The notes beneath the pieces were generated by a model. The model was given only the letters and a program-made list of their open reading frames with translations. It had not been told where the DNA came from and made no database searches. This document shows, piece after piece, positions 39,114 to 47,009 of a stretch of 64,000 bases of DNA. This DNA comes from DATBLE01 sp963791425 (lineage in GTDB: Bacteria > Actinomycetota > Thermoleophilia > Gaiellales > Gaiellaceae). Location of the stretch: positions 930,001 to 994,000 of the forward strand of contig CAWBSE010000004.1 of NCBI GenBank assembly GCA_963791425.1, written 5' to 3'. The position numbers were made by a program, and so were the translations under genes. The first letter of the stretch is position 1, and the number at the start of each line of letters is the position of its first letter.

Positions 39114-40730
39114 TTAGAAGACCGGTGTCTCGCGCCAGATGCCCCAGACGTCGCGGAAGGCGTCGCACATCTCGCCCATCGTCACGTAGGCCTTGGCGGC
39201 GTCGACGATCGGCCCCATCAGGTTGCGGTCCTCGACGGCGGCATCGTGCTTCAGGCGGGCGAGTGCTGCTTCGACGTCGGCGCTGTCACGGCGGGCGCGG
39301 ATCGCCTGGACACGGGCGACCTGCTCACGTTCCAGCGCCGGGTCGATCCGCAGGATCGGGATCTCGACGTCATCCTCCGGGGGGATCTCGTACTGGTTGA
39401 CGCCGACGATGATCCGCTCCTCGGCTTCGACCTCGGACTGGTAGCGGTACGAGGCCTCGGCGATCTCGCGCTGGAAGAAGTTCTCCTTGATCGCGGGGAT
39501 CACGCCGCCGAGCTTCTCGATCTGGGCGAAGTAGTCGTACGCCTCCGCTTCCAACCGGTTGGTCAGTTCCTCGACGAAGTACGAGCCACCCAGCGGATCG
39601 ACGACCCTCGCCGCACCGGTCTCGTGCGCGATCACCTGCTGCGTGCGCAGCGCCAGGCGCACCGCCTCCTCCGTCGGCAGCGCCAACGCCTCGTCGAACG
39701 AGTTCGTGTGCAACGACTGCGTCCCACCCAGAACCGCCGCGAGCGCCTCGATCGCCGTGCGCACGATGTTCACGTGCGGCTGCTGCGCCGTCAGCGACAC
39801 GCCCGCGGTCTGCGTGTGGAAGCGCATCAGCCACGACCGCGGGTTCTTCGCGCCGTACCTGTCGCGCAGCTCCCGCGCCCAGATCCGCCGCGCCGCCCGG
39901 TACTTCGCGATCTCCTCGAAGAAATCGATATGCGCGTTGAAGAAGAACGACAACCGCGGCGCGAACTCGTCGACGTCCAACCCCCGCTCGATCGCCGCAT
40001 CCACGTAGGCGAACCCGTCCGCCAGCGTGAACGCCAGCTCCTGCGCCGCCGTCGAGCCGGCCTCACGGATGTGGTAGCCGGAGATCGACACCGGATGCAT
40101 CCGCGGCAACTCGCGGGCGCACCACTCGATCATGTCGACGACGAGCCGCATCGACGGCTCCGGCGGGTAGATGTACTCCTTCTGCGCGATGTACTCCTTG
40201 AGGATGTCCGTCTGCACCGTCCCGCTCAGCAGGTCGCGCGGCACGCCCTGCTCGTCGCCGACGCAGACGTAGAACGCGAGCAGGATCGCCGCCGGCGAGT
40301 TGATCGTCATCGACGTCGACACCTCGCCCAACGGAATCCCCGCGAACAGCGTCTCCATGTCGTCCAGCGAGTCGACCGCCACACCCTCCCGGCCGACCTC
40401 CCCCAACGAGCGCGGATGATCCGAGTCGTACCCCATCAGCGTCGGCATGTCGAACGCAGTCGACAACCCCGTCTGACCGTGCTCCAACAGATAGTGGAAC
40501 CGCTCGTTCGTCTCCGCCGCCGTCCCGAACCCCGCAAACTGACGCATCGTCCACAACCGCCCGCGATACATCGACGGATACACGCCGCGCGTGAACGGAA
40601 ACTCCCCGGGGGCCCCGAGATCGCGCTCGTAGTCGATGTCGACGCTCTCCGGCGTGTACAACGGCTCCACCGGCAGACCCGACATCGTCGAGGTCAGTTC
40701 GGCAGCCGTCTTGTCCTCGGTCGTCGCCAT
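39114..40730 (-). CDS. Methylmalonyl-CoA mutase-type large subunit
   Basis: 538 residues; substrate-binding TIM barrel without the B12 domain, which is a separate protein (36615-37010). Motifs: FPFTRGVYPSMYRGRLWTMR near 44-63, GLSTAFDMPTLMGYDSDHP near 88-106, PPEPSMR near 189-195, and ISGYHIREAG near 216-225 with the catalytic His. The residue matching P. shermanii Tyr89 is Phe65 (isobutyryl-CoA mutase-like), while the Arg matching Arg207 is kept (R195, methylmalonyl-like), so substrate is uncertain. AdoCbl supply may come from the PduO enzyme at 45271-45840. The ATG overlaps the preceding stop (TAATG). Confidence 0.9.
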   Translation of the reverse strand: MATTEDKTAAELTSTMSGLPVEPLYTPESVDIDYERDLGAPGEFPFTRGVYPSMYRGRLWTMRQFAGFGTAAETNERFHYLLEHGQTGLSTAFDMPTLMGYDSDHPRSLGEVGREGVAVDSLDDMETLFAGIPLGEVSTSMTINSPAAILLAFYVCVGDEQGVPRDLLSGTVQTDILKEYIAQKEYIYPPEPSMRLVVDMIEWCARELPRMHPVSISGYHIREAGSTAAQELAFTLADGFAYVDAAIERGLDVDEFAPRLSFFFNAHIDFFEEIAKYRAARRIWARELRDRYGAKNPRSWLMRFHTQTAGVSLTAQQPHVNIVRTAIEALAAVLGGTQSLHTNSFDEALALPTEEAVRLALRTQQVIAHETGAARVVDPLGGSYFVEELTNRLEAEAYDYFAQIEKLGGVIPAIKENFFQREIAEASYRYQSEVEAEERIIVGVNQYEIPPEDDVEIPILRIDPALEREQVARVQAIRARRDSADVEAALARLKHDAAVEDRNLMGPIVDAAKAYVTMGEMCDAFRDVWGIWRETPVF

Positions 40731-40964
40731 TACCCGATCATTGTGCCGTAGACGCGGGCGATCGCCCGCTCCAGCACCGTCGGCGCGGCAACGGCGATGC
40801 GTGGGTACTTCGCGGTGAGGGCGAACACGAGGCGCTGGCGCTCGTCGTCGAATGGGTCGTCGACGGCGATGGAGCCCGGCTCGAGGGAGACGTACGGCAG
40901 CTTCGCGTGCACCGCGAGCCGCCGGTAGAAGTCCTCGTCGGCGCGGAGACCGCGAGGGTCGGAA
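40730..40964 (-). CDS. Second MshEN-like domain, probably the C-terminal half of the adjacent gene
   Basis: About 78 codons stay open from just after the stop of the gene at 40965-41399, in the +1 frame. They encode DEDFYRRLAVHAKLPYVSLE and end AIARVYGTMIG, resembling an MshEN/GspE N-terminal domain. The first usable start is GTG 40912, which would cut the domain in half. Removing one base near 40966 fuses it to the upstream protein. The stop overlaps the mutase ATG (TAATG), so translation through here seems real. Confidence 0.5.
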
Positions 40965-41399
40965 CTAGAGAAGTTCCGTGACGCGGTTCAACGCCTCCAG
41001 GATCTCGCTGCGGGGCGCGATCCCGATCTCGACCGACAGATTCGGGAACCGCCGCTCGAGGTAGCTCATATCCGGATCGAGGAAGGCGCTCGCCAGCTTC
41101 AGCGAGTCGCCGATCAGCACGAGCGGGCAGACGCGCTCCCGGATCGCGATCGGCACCGGCAGGTAGACGAACAGGCGCGGGTCGGGGATGAAGTCGCGCA
41201 GGCCTGCGTACGGCCGCTCGGACGCCGAGGCGATCTCGAGCGCGAAGTCGTGCTCGTCGAACAGGCCCAGGTCGAAGAGCAGCTCCTCGGGCCGCTCACC
41301 GGGCCGCGCGCGGCGCGCGAGCGAGTCGCGAATGGCGTTCTCCTGCACCGACGCCCGCGATTGGTCGCTCGGGAACGACCAGTCGAAGTCGTCGCTCAT
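40965..41399 (-). CDS. MshEN-domain protein (GspE N-terminal domain-like)
   Basis: 144 residues as read. Residues about 36-140 match the MshEN pattern: RPEELLFDLGLFDEHDFALE, a YAGLRDF block, VYLPVPIAIRERVCPLVLIG, and SEILEALNRV. In type II secretion/pilus ATPases this domain binds c-di-GMP, but here no ATPase follows. The ATG overlaps the stop of the polyproline protein (ATGA). The reading frame ends at TAG 40965-40967, after which a second copy of the same domain continues one frame over (see 40730-40964). Confidence 0.65.
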   Translation of the reverse strand: MSDDFDWSFPSDQSRASVQENAIRDSLARRARPGERPEELLFDLGLFDEHDFALEIASASERPYAGLRDFIPDPRLFVYLPVPIAIRERVCPLVLIGDSLKLASAFLDPDMSYLERRFPNLSVEIGIAPRSEILEALNRVTELL

Positions 41400-42766
41400 C
41401 TGGCTCCGGCGGGCTGCTGCGCGGCGACGTTGACGACCAGCTTGCTGCGGTTCGCCGAGCGGACGTCGATCGAGTACGGGAGCGAGGCGCGCATCTCTGT
41501 CAGAAGCGGCGCGGGCTCGCTGAGCGTGAGCTCGATCAGCGCGCGGTCGTCGGCGAGCCGGCGGACGTAGACGTCCTCGACCTTGGGCAGGTGCGCGAGC
41601 GCGCGCTCGAAGGCCGAGAGCGCGGCGAAGTCGGTGAACGGGCCGGCGTCGAGTTCCACTCTCGTCTCGAACAGGGGCTCCGGCTCCTCCTCGGGGACGA
41701 TCACCGCGCGCACGGGCAACTCCGCTGCAGGTGGAGGAGGAGGCAGCGGGGGCGGAGGCGGCGGGGGCGGAGGCGGCGGTGCTGCCGCGACCGGCGCGGC
41801 AACCGGCGGCTGGACCACGGGCGGCTGCTCCACCGGCGGAGGCGGAGGCGGCGGTGGCGGTGGCGGCGGCGGCGGCGGTGGCGGTGGCGGTGGCGGTGGC
41901 GGTGGCGGTGGCGCTGCCGCGACCGGCCCGGAGACGGGTGGCTGCGCAACGGGCTGTTCCACCGGAGGAGGAGGAGGAGGAGGAGGAGGAGGAGGAGGAG
42001 GAGGAGGAGGAGGAGGAGGAGCGGCGGCGACCGGCTCCGGCGCGGGCGGCAACACGGCCTCGACCGGCGCCACGAACGGCTGGGCGGGAGCGGCCTCGGC
42101 GGGCAGAGCGGGCTCCGGCGCGGGCGGCAACACGGCCTCGACCGGCGCCACGAACGGCTGGGCGGGAGCGGCCTCGGCGGGCGGAGCGGGCTCCGGCGTC
42201 GCCGGCCACGGCTCCACGGGCGCTGCTGCACGCGGCGCCTCGACCTGCGGCGTCTCGGACGGCACGTCCTGCATGACGCCGGGGAAGAGCTGCTCGCCGC
42301 GCTCGACGCGGACGATCGCCTGGTCGAAGTCGCCGACCACGCTACGCATCGCGTCGAGCAGGTTGTCCTTGAGCCGCAGCAGCTCGTTGAACTGCGCGCT
42401 CGAGTCCTCGATCCGGCGGCTCGCCTCCGAGCGGATGCGCATCGCCGCCTCCTCGGCCTGCGCGATGATGTCCCGCGCCCGGCCGTTGGCGCCGTCCTCG
42501 ATCTCGGTCGCACGCCGGAGCGCGGCGGCCATCGTCTGCGAGAGCTCGTGCTCCTTTCCGCGGAACGCCTCGATCTCGTGGCGCGCCGTCTGGAGCTGGC
42601 CCTCGAGGTCGCGGTTGCGGTCGCGCAGCGAATCCAGATCGTTGTCCAACTGGCGGAGCGTCAGCCTGAGCTCGGCCAGGGCAAACTCGACGTCCTCACG
42701 CCGGTAGCCACCGCCGAACCGGCGGTAACGGAGTTGCGGTCGCTGATATTTCTCGGGCGTGCTCAT
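41396..42766 (-). CDS. DivIVA-like coiled-coil protein with three long polyproline tracts
   Basis: 456 residues. N-terminus has a DivIVA-like start (YRRFGGGYRREDVEFALAEL) and a coiled coil to about 165. A Pro/Ala/Glu region follows, with a duplicated 26-residue unit, then uninterrupted runs of 19 and 26 prolines and an 11+5 run. The last about 90 residues form a compact alpha/beta domain (DFAALSAFERALAHLPKVED, DVRSANRSKLVVNVA). DivIVA proteins mark poles and septa in actinobacteria. Translation of such Pro runs should need EF-P. First gene of a coupled set with the MshEN protein and the mutase. Confidence 0.75.
   Translation of the reverse strand: MSTPEKYQRPQLRYRRFGGGYRREDVEFALAELRLTLRQLDNDLDSLRDRNRDLEGQLQTARHEIEAFRGKEHELSQTMAAALRRATEIEDGANGRARDIIAQAEEAAMRIRSEASRRIEDSSAQFNELLRLKDNLLDAMRSVVGDFDQAIVRVERGEQLFPGVMQDVPSETPQVEAPRAAAPVEPWPATPEPAPPAEAAPAQPFVAPVEAVLPPAPEPALPAEAAPAQPFVAPVEAVLPPAPEPVAAAPPPPPPPPPPPPPPPPPPPVEQPVAQPPVSGPVAAAPPPPPPPPPPPPPPPPPPPPPPPPPPVEQPPVVQPPVAAPVAAAPPPPPPPPPPPLPPPPPAAELPVRAVIVPEEEPEPLFETRVELDAGPFTDFAALSAFERALAHLPKVEDVYVRRLADDRALIELTLSEPAPLLTEMRASLPYSIDVRSANRSKLVVNVAAQQPAGAR
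41834..41911. repeat. 26-codon proline repeat (CCN)n
   Basis: Twenty-six consecutive proline codons (minus strand), mostly CCG and CCA alternating, with two CCT. Codon mixing suggests an older tract than the pure CCT run nearby. Confidence 0.9.
41966..42019. repeat. Pure (CCT)18 trinucleotide repeat
   Basis: Eighteen identical CCT proline codons in a row on the minus strand, preceded by a CCG to give 19 prolines. CCT is a minor proline codon elsewhere in this GC-rich window. A pure run of a rare codon points to recent slippage expansion; length polymorphism is likely. Confidence 0.92.
42033..42188. repeat. Tandem 78-bp direct repeat in the polyproline gene
   Basis: Two copies (42033-42110 and 42111-42188) differ at a single base. 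They encode two 26-residue units rich in Ala, Pro and Glu (AEAAPAQPFVAPVEAVLPPA). A third copy begins but diverges after about 10 bp. The near-identity indicates a recent duplication. Confidence 0.9.
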
Positions 42767-42883
42767 GCTCGGGTGACTCGGTCGTCCGACCTTCTGTGCA
42801 TCGTAATCTCAGGCGCCCTTCAGGAGCCTTTCTTAGCAGATGTACCAGACGCCTCCCCCCACTCCTTCCCGGCTCCGAAACGG

Positions 42884-42958
42884 ATGGGGAAGCGGCACCG
42901 CAAGCGGCGGTCCGACCGCGGCAATGTAGCGGTCACGTCGAGCTCGTCCTGGCGGTGA
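42884..42958 (+). CDS. Possible 24-codon basic leader peptide
   Basis: ATG GGG AAG then Arg/Lys/His-rich codons (MGKRHRKRRSDRG), ending TGA at 42956-42958, which overlaps a downstream GTG. Very short, weak ribosome-binding site. It may instead be the true N-terminus of the next small gene in another frame. Most of the rest of the 197-bp gap before it shows nothing recognisable. Confidence 0.25.
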   Translation: MGKRHRKRRSDRGNVAVTSSSSWR

Positions 42959-43074
42959 TCCTGATGCTCGCGGTGGCGGCCGCGATCGCCGTCATCGGCG
43001 GTACCGGGTGGCCGCTCGAGGTGCTCGTGCTCCTCGTGGGAACGTCCCTCGGCTTTGCCAAGGGTGGCCGGTGA
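42955..43074 (+). CDS. Small membrane protein
   Basis: 39 codons from GTG 42955. Two hydrophobic stretches (ILMLAVAAAIAVIGG and PLEVLVLLVGTSLGFA) end in a basic KGGR. The GTG overlaps the previous short ORF's TGA and the stop overlaps the next GTG (GTGA both times), the same coupling style as real operons in this window. Family unknown. Confidence 0.4.
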   Translation: MILMLAVAAAIAVIGGTGWPLEVLVLLVGTSLGFAKGGR

Positions 43075-43433
43075 GCGGCCCGCGGCACTCGCGACGGCGG
43101 CCGCCTACTCATCCTCGAGACGGTCTTCGGCCGGCTTGGCGGCGACGACCTGGCGGCGAACCTGTTGCTCACCGCCGCCGTGCTCGGCTCGGTGCTCGCA
43201 GCCGGGTTCGCCCGGCGCGGCGAGCGGCCCGCGAAGACGAGCGCCGTCCCGGACGACGAGCACTGGACGATCGACCCGTGGGCGCAGGAGACGCCCGGTC
43301 GGCCGAGACTGCGCGCCGGGACGCTCGAGTACGAGGTCGAACGGGCGCGGCCTACCCGGTTCGCGTCCGGCCGGCGCGCCGCGAGGCTGGGCGATGGCGT
43401 CGGTCGGCCAGGTGCGTGCGGTCACGGCGCTAG
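43071..43433 (+). pseudogene. Frameshifted small membrane-protein gene
   Basis: A GTG at 43071 overlaps the previous stop. After about ten codons the protein-like sequence moves to the +1 frame: LILETVFGRLGGDDLAANLL, then TAAVLGSVLAAGFARRGE (TM), and DDEHWTIDPWAQETPGRPR. No stop appears in that frame before the convergent flippase gene; the nearest stop is TAG 43431-43433 in another frame. Removing one base near 43090 and another near 43430 would restore a normal ORF. May be a real gene with sequence errors. Confidence 0.35.
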
Positions 43434-44662
43434 GACCGTCCCCGCAGGAGATACCAGGCCTCCGCCGCGAGGACGGTCACGGCGGCGGTTCCGATCTGGA
43501 TCCCGATCAGGTCTGACGGCGTCGCGTGCAGGAGGGCGAAGGCGACGAGCTGGGCGCCCTGGATCGCGACGAGCACGAGTGCGAACCGCGTCCGGGCGAG
43601 CGACAGGAAGTGGTAGAGGTAGACGTTGGCCAGCGCATAGAAGGTCATCGCCAGCGCGAGCGGCCCGAGCCAGGGAACCGCAGCGGCGTACTCTGTCCCG
43701 AAGATGTCGTCGACGATCGGGCCGGCGAACACCCAGAGCAGCATCGTCAGGAAGGCGCCTAGCCCGGCGACGACGGCGAGCCCCGCGAGCAGGTGATGGC
43801 GCTCGCGCTTCGGATCGGCGAGCGTGGCGACGCGGGGGAACAGGACCGTGATCACCCCGATCGGCAGGAGCAGCAGGACGCGCGCGCAGACGGACGCGAC
43901 CCCGTATGCGCCGGCAGTGTCGGCGCTGAAGGAGAGCTTCGCGACCAGGACGTCCAGGGTCGCCAGCGCCATCAGCACGGTCAGGCCGGTGGCCGCCGCC
44001 GCGTTCGGCAGGGTGGCGAGACGCCGCCCACCGGTCCGGTCGGCCGCGTGCCACAGATCGCGTAGCGGTATGCAGGTGACCAGCAGCGTGACCGCGGTCG
44101 CGACCGCGACGCCCGTCATCACCGCTCCGGCACCGCCGCCGGCCAGCCCGGCACCCAGTCCGGCCGCGAGCCTCGTGCCGGCGAACATCAGCTGAGCCAG
44201 ACCGAAGACGACGAAGAGACGGGCGCCGAGGAGACCGCCCCACACCGCCGGGATGATCAGCGCCGCGGCGATCGTCGCCGCGGTCGCGAACACCGCGGGC
44301 GCGTCGCCCCGGCCGATCGCCTCCATCACGGCGAAGGCGACGGCGCCCAGCGCGAGCGCGACGAGCCCCCACGGGATCACGCCGCGCACCGTGTCTCTCA
44401 GCGCTGCGCCCGCCTCGCCCCGGCGGCCGGCGTCGAGCGAGACCGCGACCTCGCGCGCGACCGCCGCCTGAAGCGCGAGCGGCGGCACCGCCGCGATCAG
44501 CGTGACGACGACGAGCGAGACCAGCACCGAGTACTCCGCGGGCGAGAGTACGCGGGCGAGCGCGATCTGGAAGACGGCGTTCAGCCCGTTGGCGACGAAC
44601 ACGGCGACGCCGACAAAGAGACCGGGGCCGAGAAACGCCCGTGCCGGAGCGAAACGACTCAT
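43430..44662 (-). CDS. Wzx/MOP-superfamily polysaccharide flippase-like membrane protein
   Basis: 410 residues, about 12 membrane helices. The N-terminus LFVGVAVFVANGLNAVFQIALAR-VLSPAEYSVL is typical of O-antigen/lipid-linked oligosaccharide flippases, as is LFPRVATLADPKRERHHLLA in the middle. No glycosyltransferase cluster adjoins it, so substrate is unknown. ATG at 44662; a 152-bp gap separates it from the divergent OmpA-like gene, with a CCCCCTGACGGGGG hairpin near the start side and no other recognised element. Confidence 0.8.
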   Translation of the reverse strand: MSRFAPARAFLGPGLFVGVAVFVANGLNAVFQIALARVLSPAEYSVLVSLVVVTLIAAVPPLALQAAVAREVAVSLDAGRRGEAGAALRDTVRGVIPWGLVALALGAVAFAVMEAIGRGDAPAVFATAATIAAALIIPAVWGGLLGARLFVVFGLAQLMFAGTRLAAGLGAGLAGGGAGAVMTGVAVATAVTLLVTCIPLRDLWHAADRTGGRRLATLPNAAAATGLTVLMALATLDVLVAKLSFSADTAGAYGVASVCARVLLLLPIGVITVLFPRVATLADPKRERHHLLAGLAVVAGLGAFLTMLLWVFAGPIVDDIFGTEYAAAVPWLGPLALAMTFYALANVYLYHFLSLARTRFALVLVAIQGAQLVAFALLHATPSDLIGIQIGTAAVTVLAAEAWYLLRGRS

Positions 44663-44814
44663 GGCGATTGCGTCCCCCTGACGGGGGAATCGGGGCGGTG
44701 CTCACCCGCACGGGGAATCTTCCTCAAAGGAGCCCGAGGTGGTCTTCAGCGGGGAAGTGCCTCACCCGATGAGTCACCTGGAAGCCACCGGTGCGCACGC
44801 GTGAAGGACCGACG

Positions 44815-45284
44815 ATGGCAAGAGACAACCACCTGCGGCACGACACCAGCGAGCGCCCGGCCACGGCCGGGCGCTTCGCCGTGCTGAGGGTTCTGTCTCC
44901 GATCACCATCGCCGCCATTGTCGCCATCCTGGCGGCCACCTCCGTCGGGGTCTATGAGCTTTCGGTCATGGGCTCCGCGAAGAAGCCCGCGAAGTCGGCC
45001 TTCCTGACGAGTGCTCTGGGCGTGCCGCAGCGCTCCGTGTCCCCTACCCGAACGCGCACATTCGGATCGAGGGCTACACGGACGGCGACGGTTCGTTCGC
45101 TTCGAACATGACGCTCAGCCGGGCGCGGGCGAAGACGGTACGCATGTATCTGATCCACCACGGGATCCACGCCGTCAACCTCGCGGCCGTCGGCTTCGGC
45201 GAGAACCGGCCGGTCGCCTCGAACCGGACGCCGCTGGGCAAGGCGAAGAACCGCCGGATCGAGCTCAAGGTCACCTCCGGCTAA
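44815..45284 (+). pseudogene. OmpA-family C-terminal domain protein, frameshifted or truncated
   Basis: ATG 44815 with AAGGA seven bases upstream. A TM segment (about 30-50) is followed by ELSVMGSAKKPAKSAFLTSA. The frame then breaks near 45010-45050, and the OmpA peptidoglycan-binding half continues in another frame: NAHIRIEGYTDGDGSF, LSRARAKTVRMYLIHHGI, VGFGENRPVASNRTPLGKA and NRRIEL. The first beta-alpha half of the OmpA domain is missing, so this is more than a single-base change or a degraded gene. Its 3' end overlaps the convergent adenosyltransferase gene by 14 bp. Confidence 0.55.
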
Positions 45285-45840
45285 GGCCGGGTTTCCAGAG
45301 CGGCTCGTCGCCGTCGTTCGCCGTGCGGGCGAGGATGAAGAGCAGGTCGGAGAGCCGGTTCAGGTAGGCGAGCCCGAGCGGGCTCGCCGGCGAGACGCGC
45401 AGGGCCTCGAGCTCGGCGCGGCGGCAGACGGTCCGCGCCAGGTGCAGTCGCGCCGCGGCCTCCGTTCCGCCGGGCAGCACGAAGCTCTTCAGTGGGGCCA
45501 GCGCCTCGTTGAAGCGATCGCAGTCCTGCTCGAGCGCCTCGATCTGCTCGGGCGTGATCCGGAGCTTCCCGTCACCTTCGGCGAACGGCACGGCGAAGTC
45601 GGCGCCGAGATCGAAGAGCTCGTTCTGGATCCGCTCCAGCGGCGCGCGCAGCGCCGGCAGAACGACTGCGGCCAGCGCCAGCCCGAGCAGCGCGTTCACC
45701 TCCTCGACCGCCCCGACCGCCGCGATCCGGGGATCGGTCTTCGCCACGCGAGACCCGTCGCCGAGCGAGGTCTCCCCCGCGTCGCCGGTGCGGGTATAGA
45801 TCCGGGTCAGCCGGACAGGCTCGTCGCGTTCCCTGGCCAT
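45271..45840 (-). CDS. PduO-type cob(I)alamin adenosyltransferase
   Basis: 189 residues. Makes adenosylcobalamin from cob(I)alamin and ATP. The N-terminal ATP site is IYTRTGDAGETSLGDGSRVAK, then VGAVEEVNALLGLA (Glu for the more usual Asp), and the C-terminal CRRAELEAL and YLNRLSDLLFILAR blocks. The ATG overlaps the acyl-CoA dehydrogenase stop (TGATG). It plausibly serves the acyl-CoA mutase encoded at 36615-40730. Confidence 0.93.
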   Translation of the reverse strand: MARERDEPVRLTRIYTRTGDAGETSLGDGSRVAKTDPRIAAVGAVEEVNALLGLALAAVVLPALRAPLERIQNELFDLGADFAVPFAEGDGKLRITPEQIEALEQDCDRFNEALAPLKSFVLPGGTEAAARLHLARTVCRRAELEALRVSPASPLGLAYLNRLSDLLFILARTANDGDEPLWKPGLSRR

Positions 45841-47000
45841 CAGCCGGAGGCCAGCTTCCGTTGCCTGAGACCGAGGATCGAGCGCGCGATCACGAGCCGC
45901 TGGATCTCGCTAGTCCCCTCGTAGATCTCGGTGATCTTCGCGTCGCGGTAGTACCGCTCGACGGGGAACTCCTTCGTGTATCCGTACCCGCCGAAGATCT
46001 GGATCGCCTCGCCGGTCTGGCGACGCGCCACCTCCGAGGCGAACAACTTCGCCTTCGCGCCCTCCTCCGCGTGCGGCAGCCCCTGCTGCTTCAGCCAAGC
46101 AGCCCGCAACACGAGCAACCGCGCCGCGTCGATCTCCGTCGACATGTTTGCGAGCTTGTGCTGGATCGCCTGGAAGCTCGCGATCGTCTTGCCGAACTGC
46201 CGGCGCTCGAGCGCGTAGTCTCGCGCGGCCTCGAACGCCGCCCGCGCAATCCCGACCGCCTGCGCCGCGATCCCGATCCGCCCGCCGTCGAGGGTCGCCA
46301 TCGCGACGGCGAAGCCCTTCCCCTCGTCGTGCAGCAGCCGGTCGTCGTCGACGAGGGCGTCGATCGCGATGTCGCTCGTGGTGGATGAGTGCAGGCCGAG
46401 CTTCTCCTCGTCGCGCGTCACCGAGACGTCGCCGGCGTCGAGCAGGAACGCCGACACGCCGTCGGCTGCCGCCGTGGCGGAATCGGTGCGGGCGAAGAGC
46501 AGGAACGTGCCCGCCTGGCGGGCGGAGGTGATGAACCGCTTCGCCCCGGAGATCCGCCAGCCACAGTCCTCCGCGGTCGCGCTCGTCCGGAGCGAGGCAG
46601 CGTCCGATCCGGCGTCCGGCTCGGTCAGCGCGAAGGCGCCGATCGTCTCTCCGCGCGCGAGCGGCGGCACGAAGCGCGCCCGCTGCTCGTCGGTGCCGAA
46701 CTCCAGGATCGGGAGGGCGACCGCGCTCGTGTGCACGGCCACGGTGACGCCGACACCGGCGTCGGCCCGCGAGAGCTCCTCGAGCACGAGGATGTAGGAG
46801 ACGAAGTCGGCGCCGGCCCCGCCGTACTCCTCCGGGACGCACACCCCCATCAGCCCGAGCTCGCCCAGCTTCGGGAACACCTCGACCGGGAAGCGGTGCT
46901 CGCGGTCCCACTCGGCCGCGTGCGGCTCGATCTCCGCGCGCGCGAAATCTCTCGCCAGCGCCTGGATCTCGCGCTGCTCCGGCGTCAGCTCGAAGTCCAC
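45840..47000 (-). CDS. Acyl-CoA dehydrogenase
   Basis: 386 residues. First beta-oxidation step, FAD-dependent, passing electrons to ETF. Motifs: PEEYGGAGADFVSYILVLEE near 56-75, FALTEPDAGSDAASLRTSA near 118, GAKRFITSA, and QIFGGYGYTKEFPVERYYRD. The catalytic Glu is in EIYEGTSEIQRLVIAR near 363. GTG start at 47000. Short/branched-chain class by overall pattern. In a thiolase / hydroxyacyl-CoA dehydrogenase / acyl-CoA dehydrogenase / adenosyltransferase operon. Confidence 0.95.
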   Translation of the reverse strand: MDFELTPEQREIQALARDFARAEIEPHAAEWDREHRFPVEVFPKLGELGLMGVCVPEEYGGAGADFVSYILVLEELSRADAGVGVTVAVHTSAVALPILEFGTDEQRARFVPPLARGETIGAFALTEPDAGSDAASLRTSATAEDCGWRISGAKRFITSARQAGTFLLFARTDSATAAADGVSAFLLDAGDVSVTRDEEKLGLHSSTTSDIAIDALVDDDRLLHDEGKGFAVAMATLDGGRIGIAAQAVGIARAAFEAARDYALERRQFGKTIASFQAIQHKLANMSTEIDAARLLVLRAAWLKQQGLPHAEEGAKAKLFASEVARRQTGEAIQIFGGYGYTKEFPVERYYRDAKITEIYEGTSEIQRLVIARSILGLRQRKLASG

Positions 47001-47009
47001 GCTCGGACT

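Noticed and set aside
40965..40968. Programmed frameshift joining the two MshEN domains
   Set aside because: No slippery heptamer or downstream pseudoknot was recognised at the stop; a single extra base, as at other sites in the window, is simpler.
41834..42188. CRISPR array
   Set aside because: The repeats are in-frame proline and Ala/Pro codons without regular spacers.
44663..44814. Riboswitch-like GGGGAATC repeats upstream of the OmpA-like gene
   Set aside because: Two GGGGAATC-type strings and a short CCCCCTGACGGGGG stem are present, but they do not fit a cobalamin or c-di-AMP riboswitch layout.
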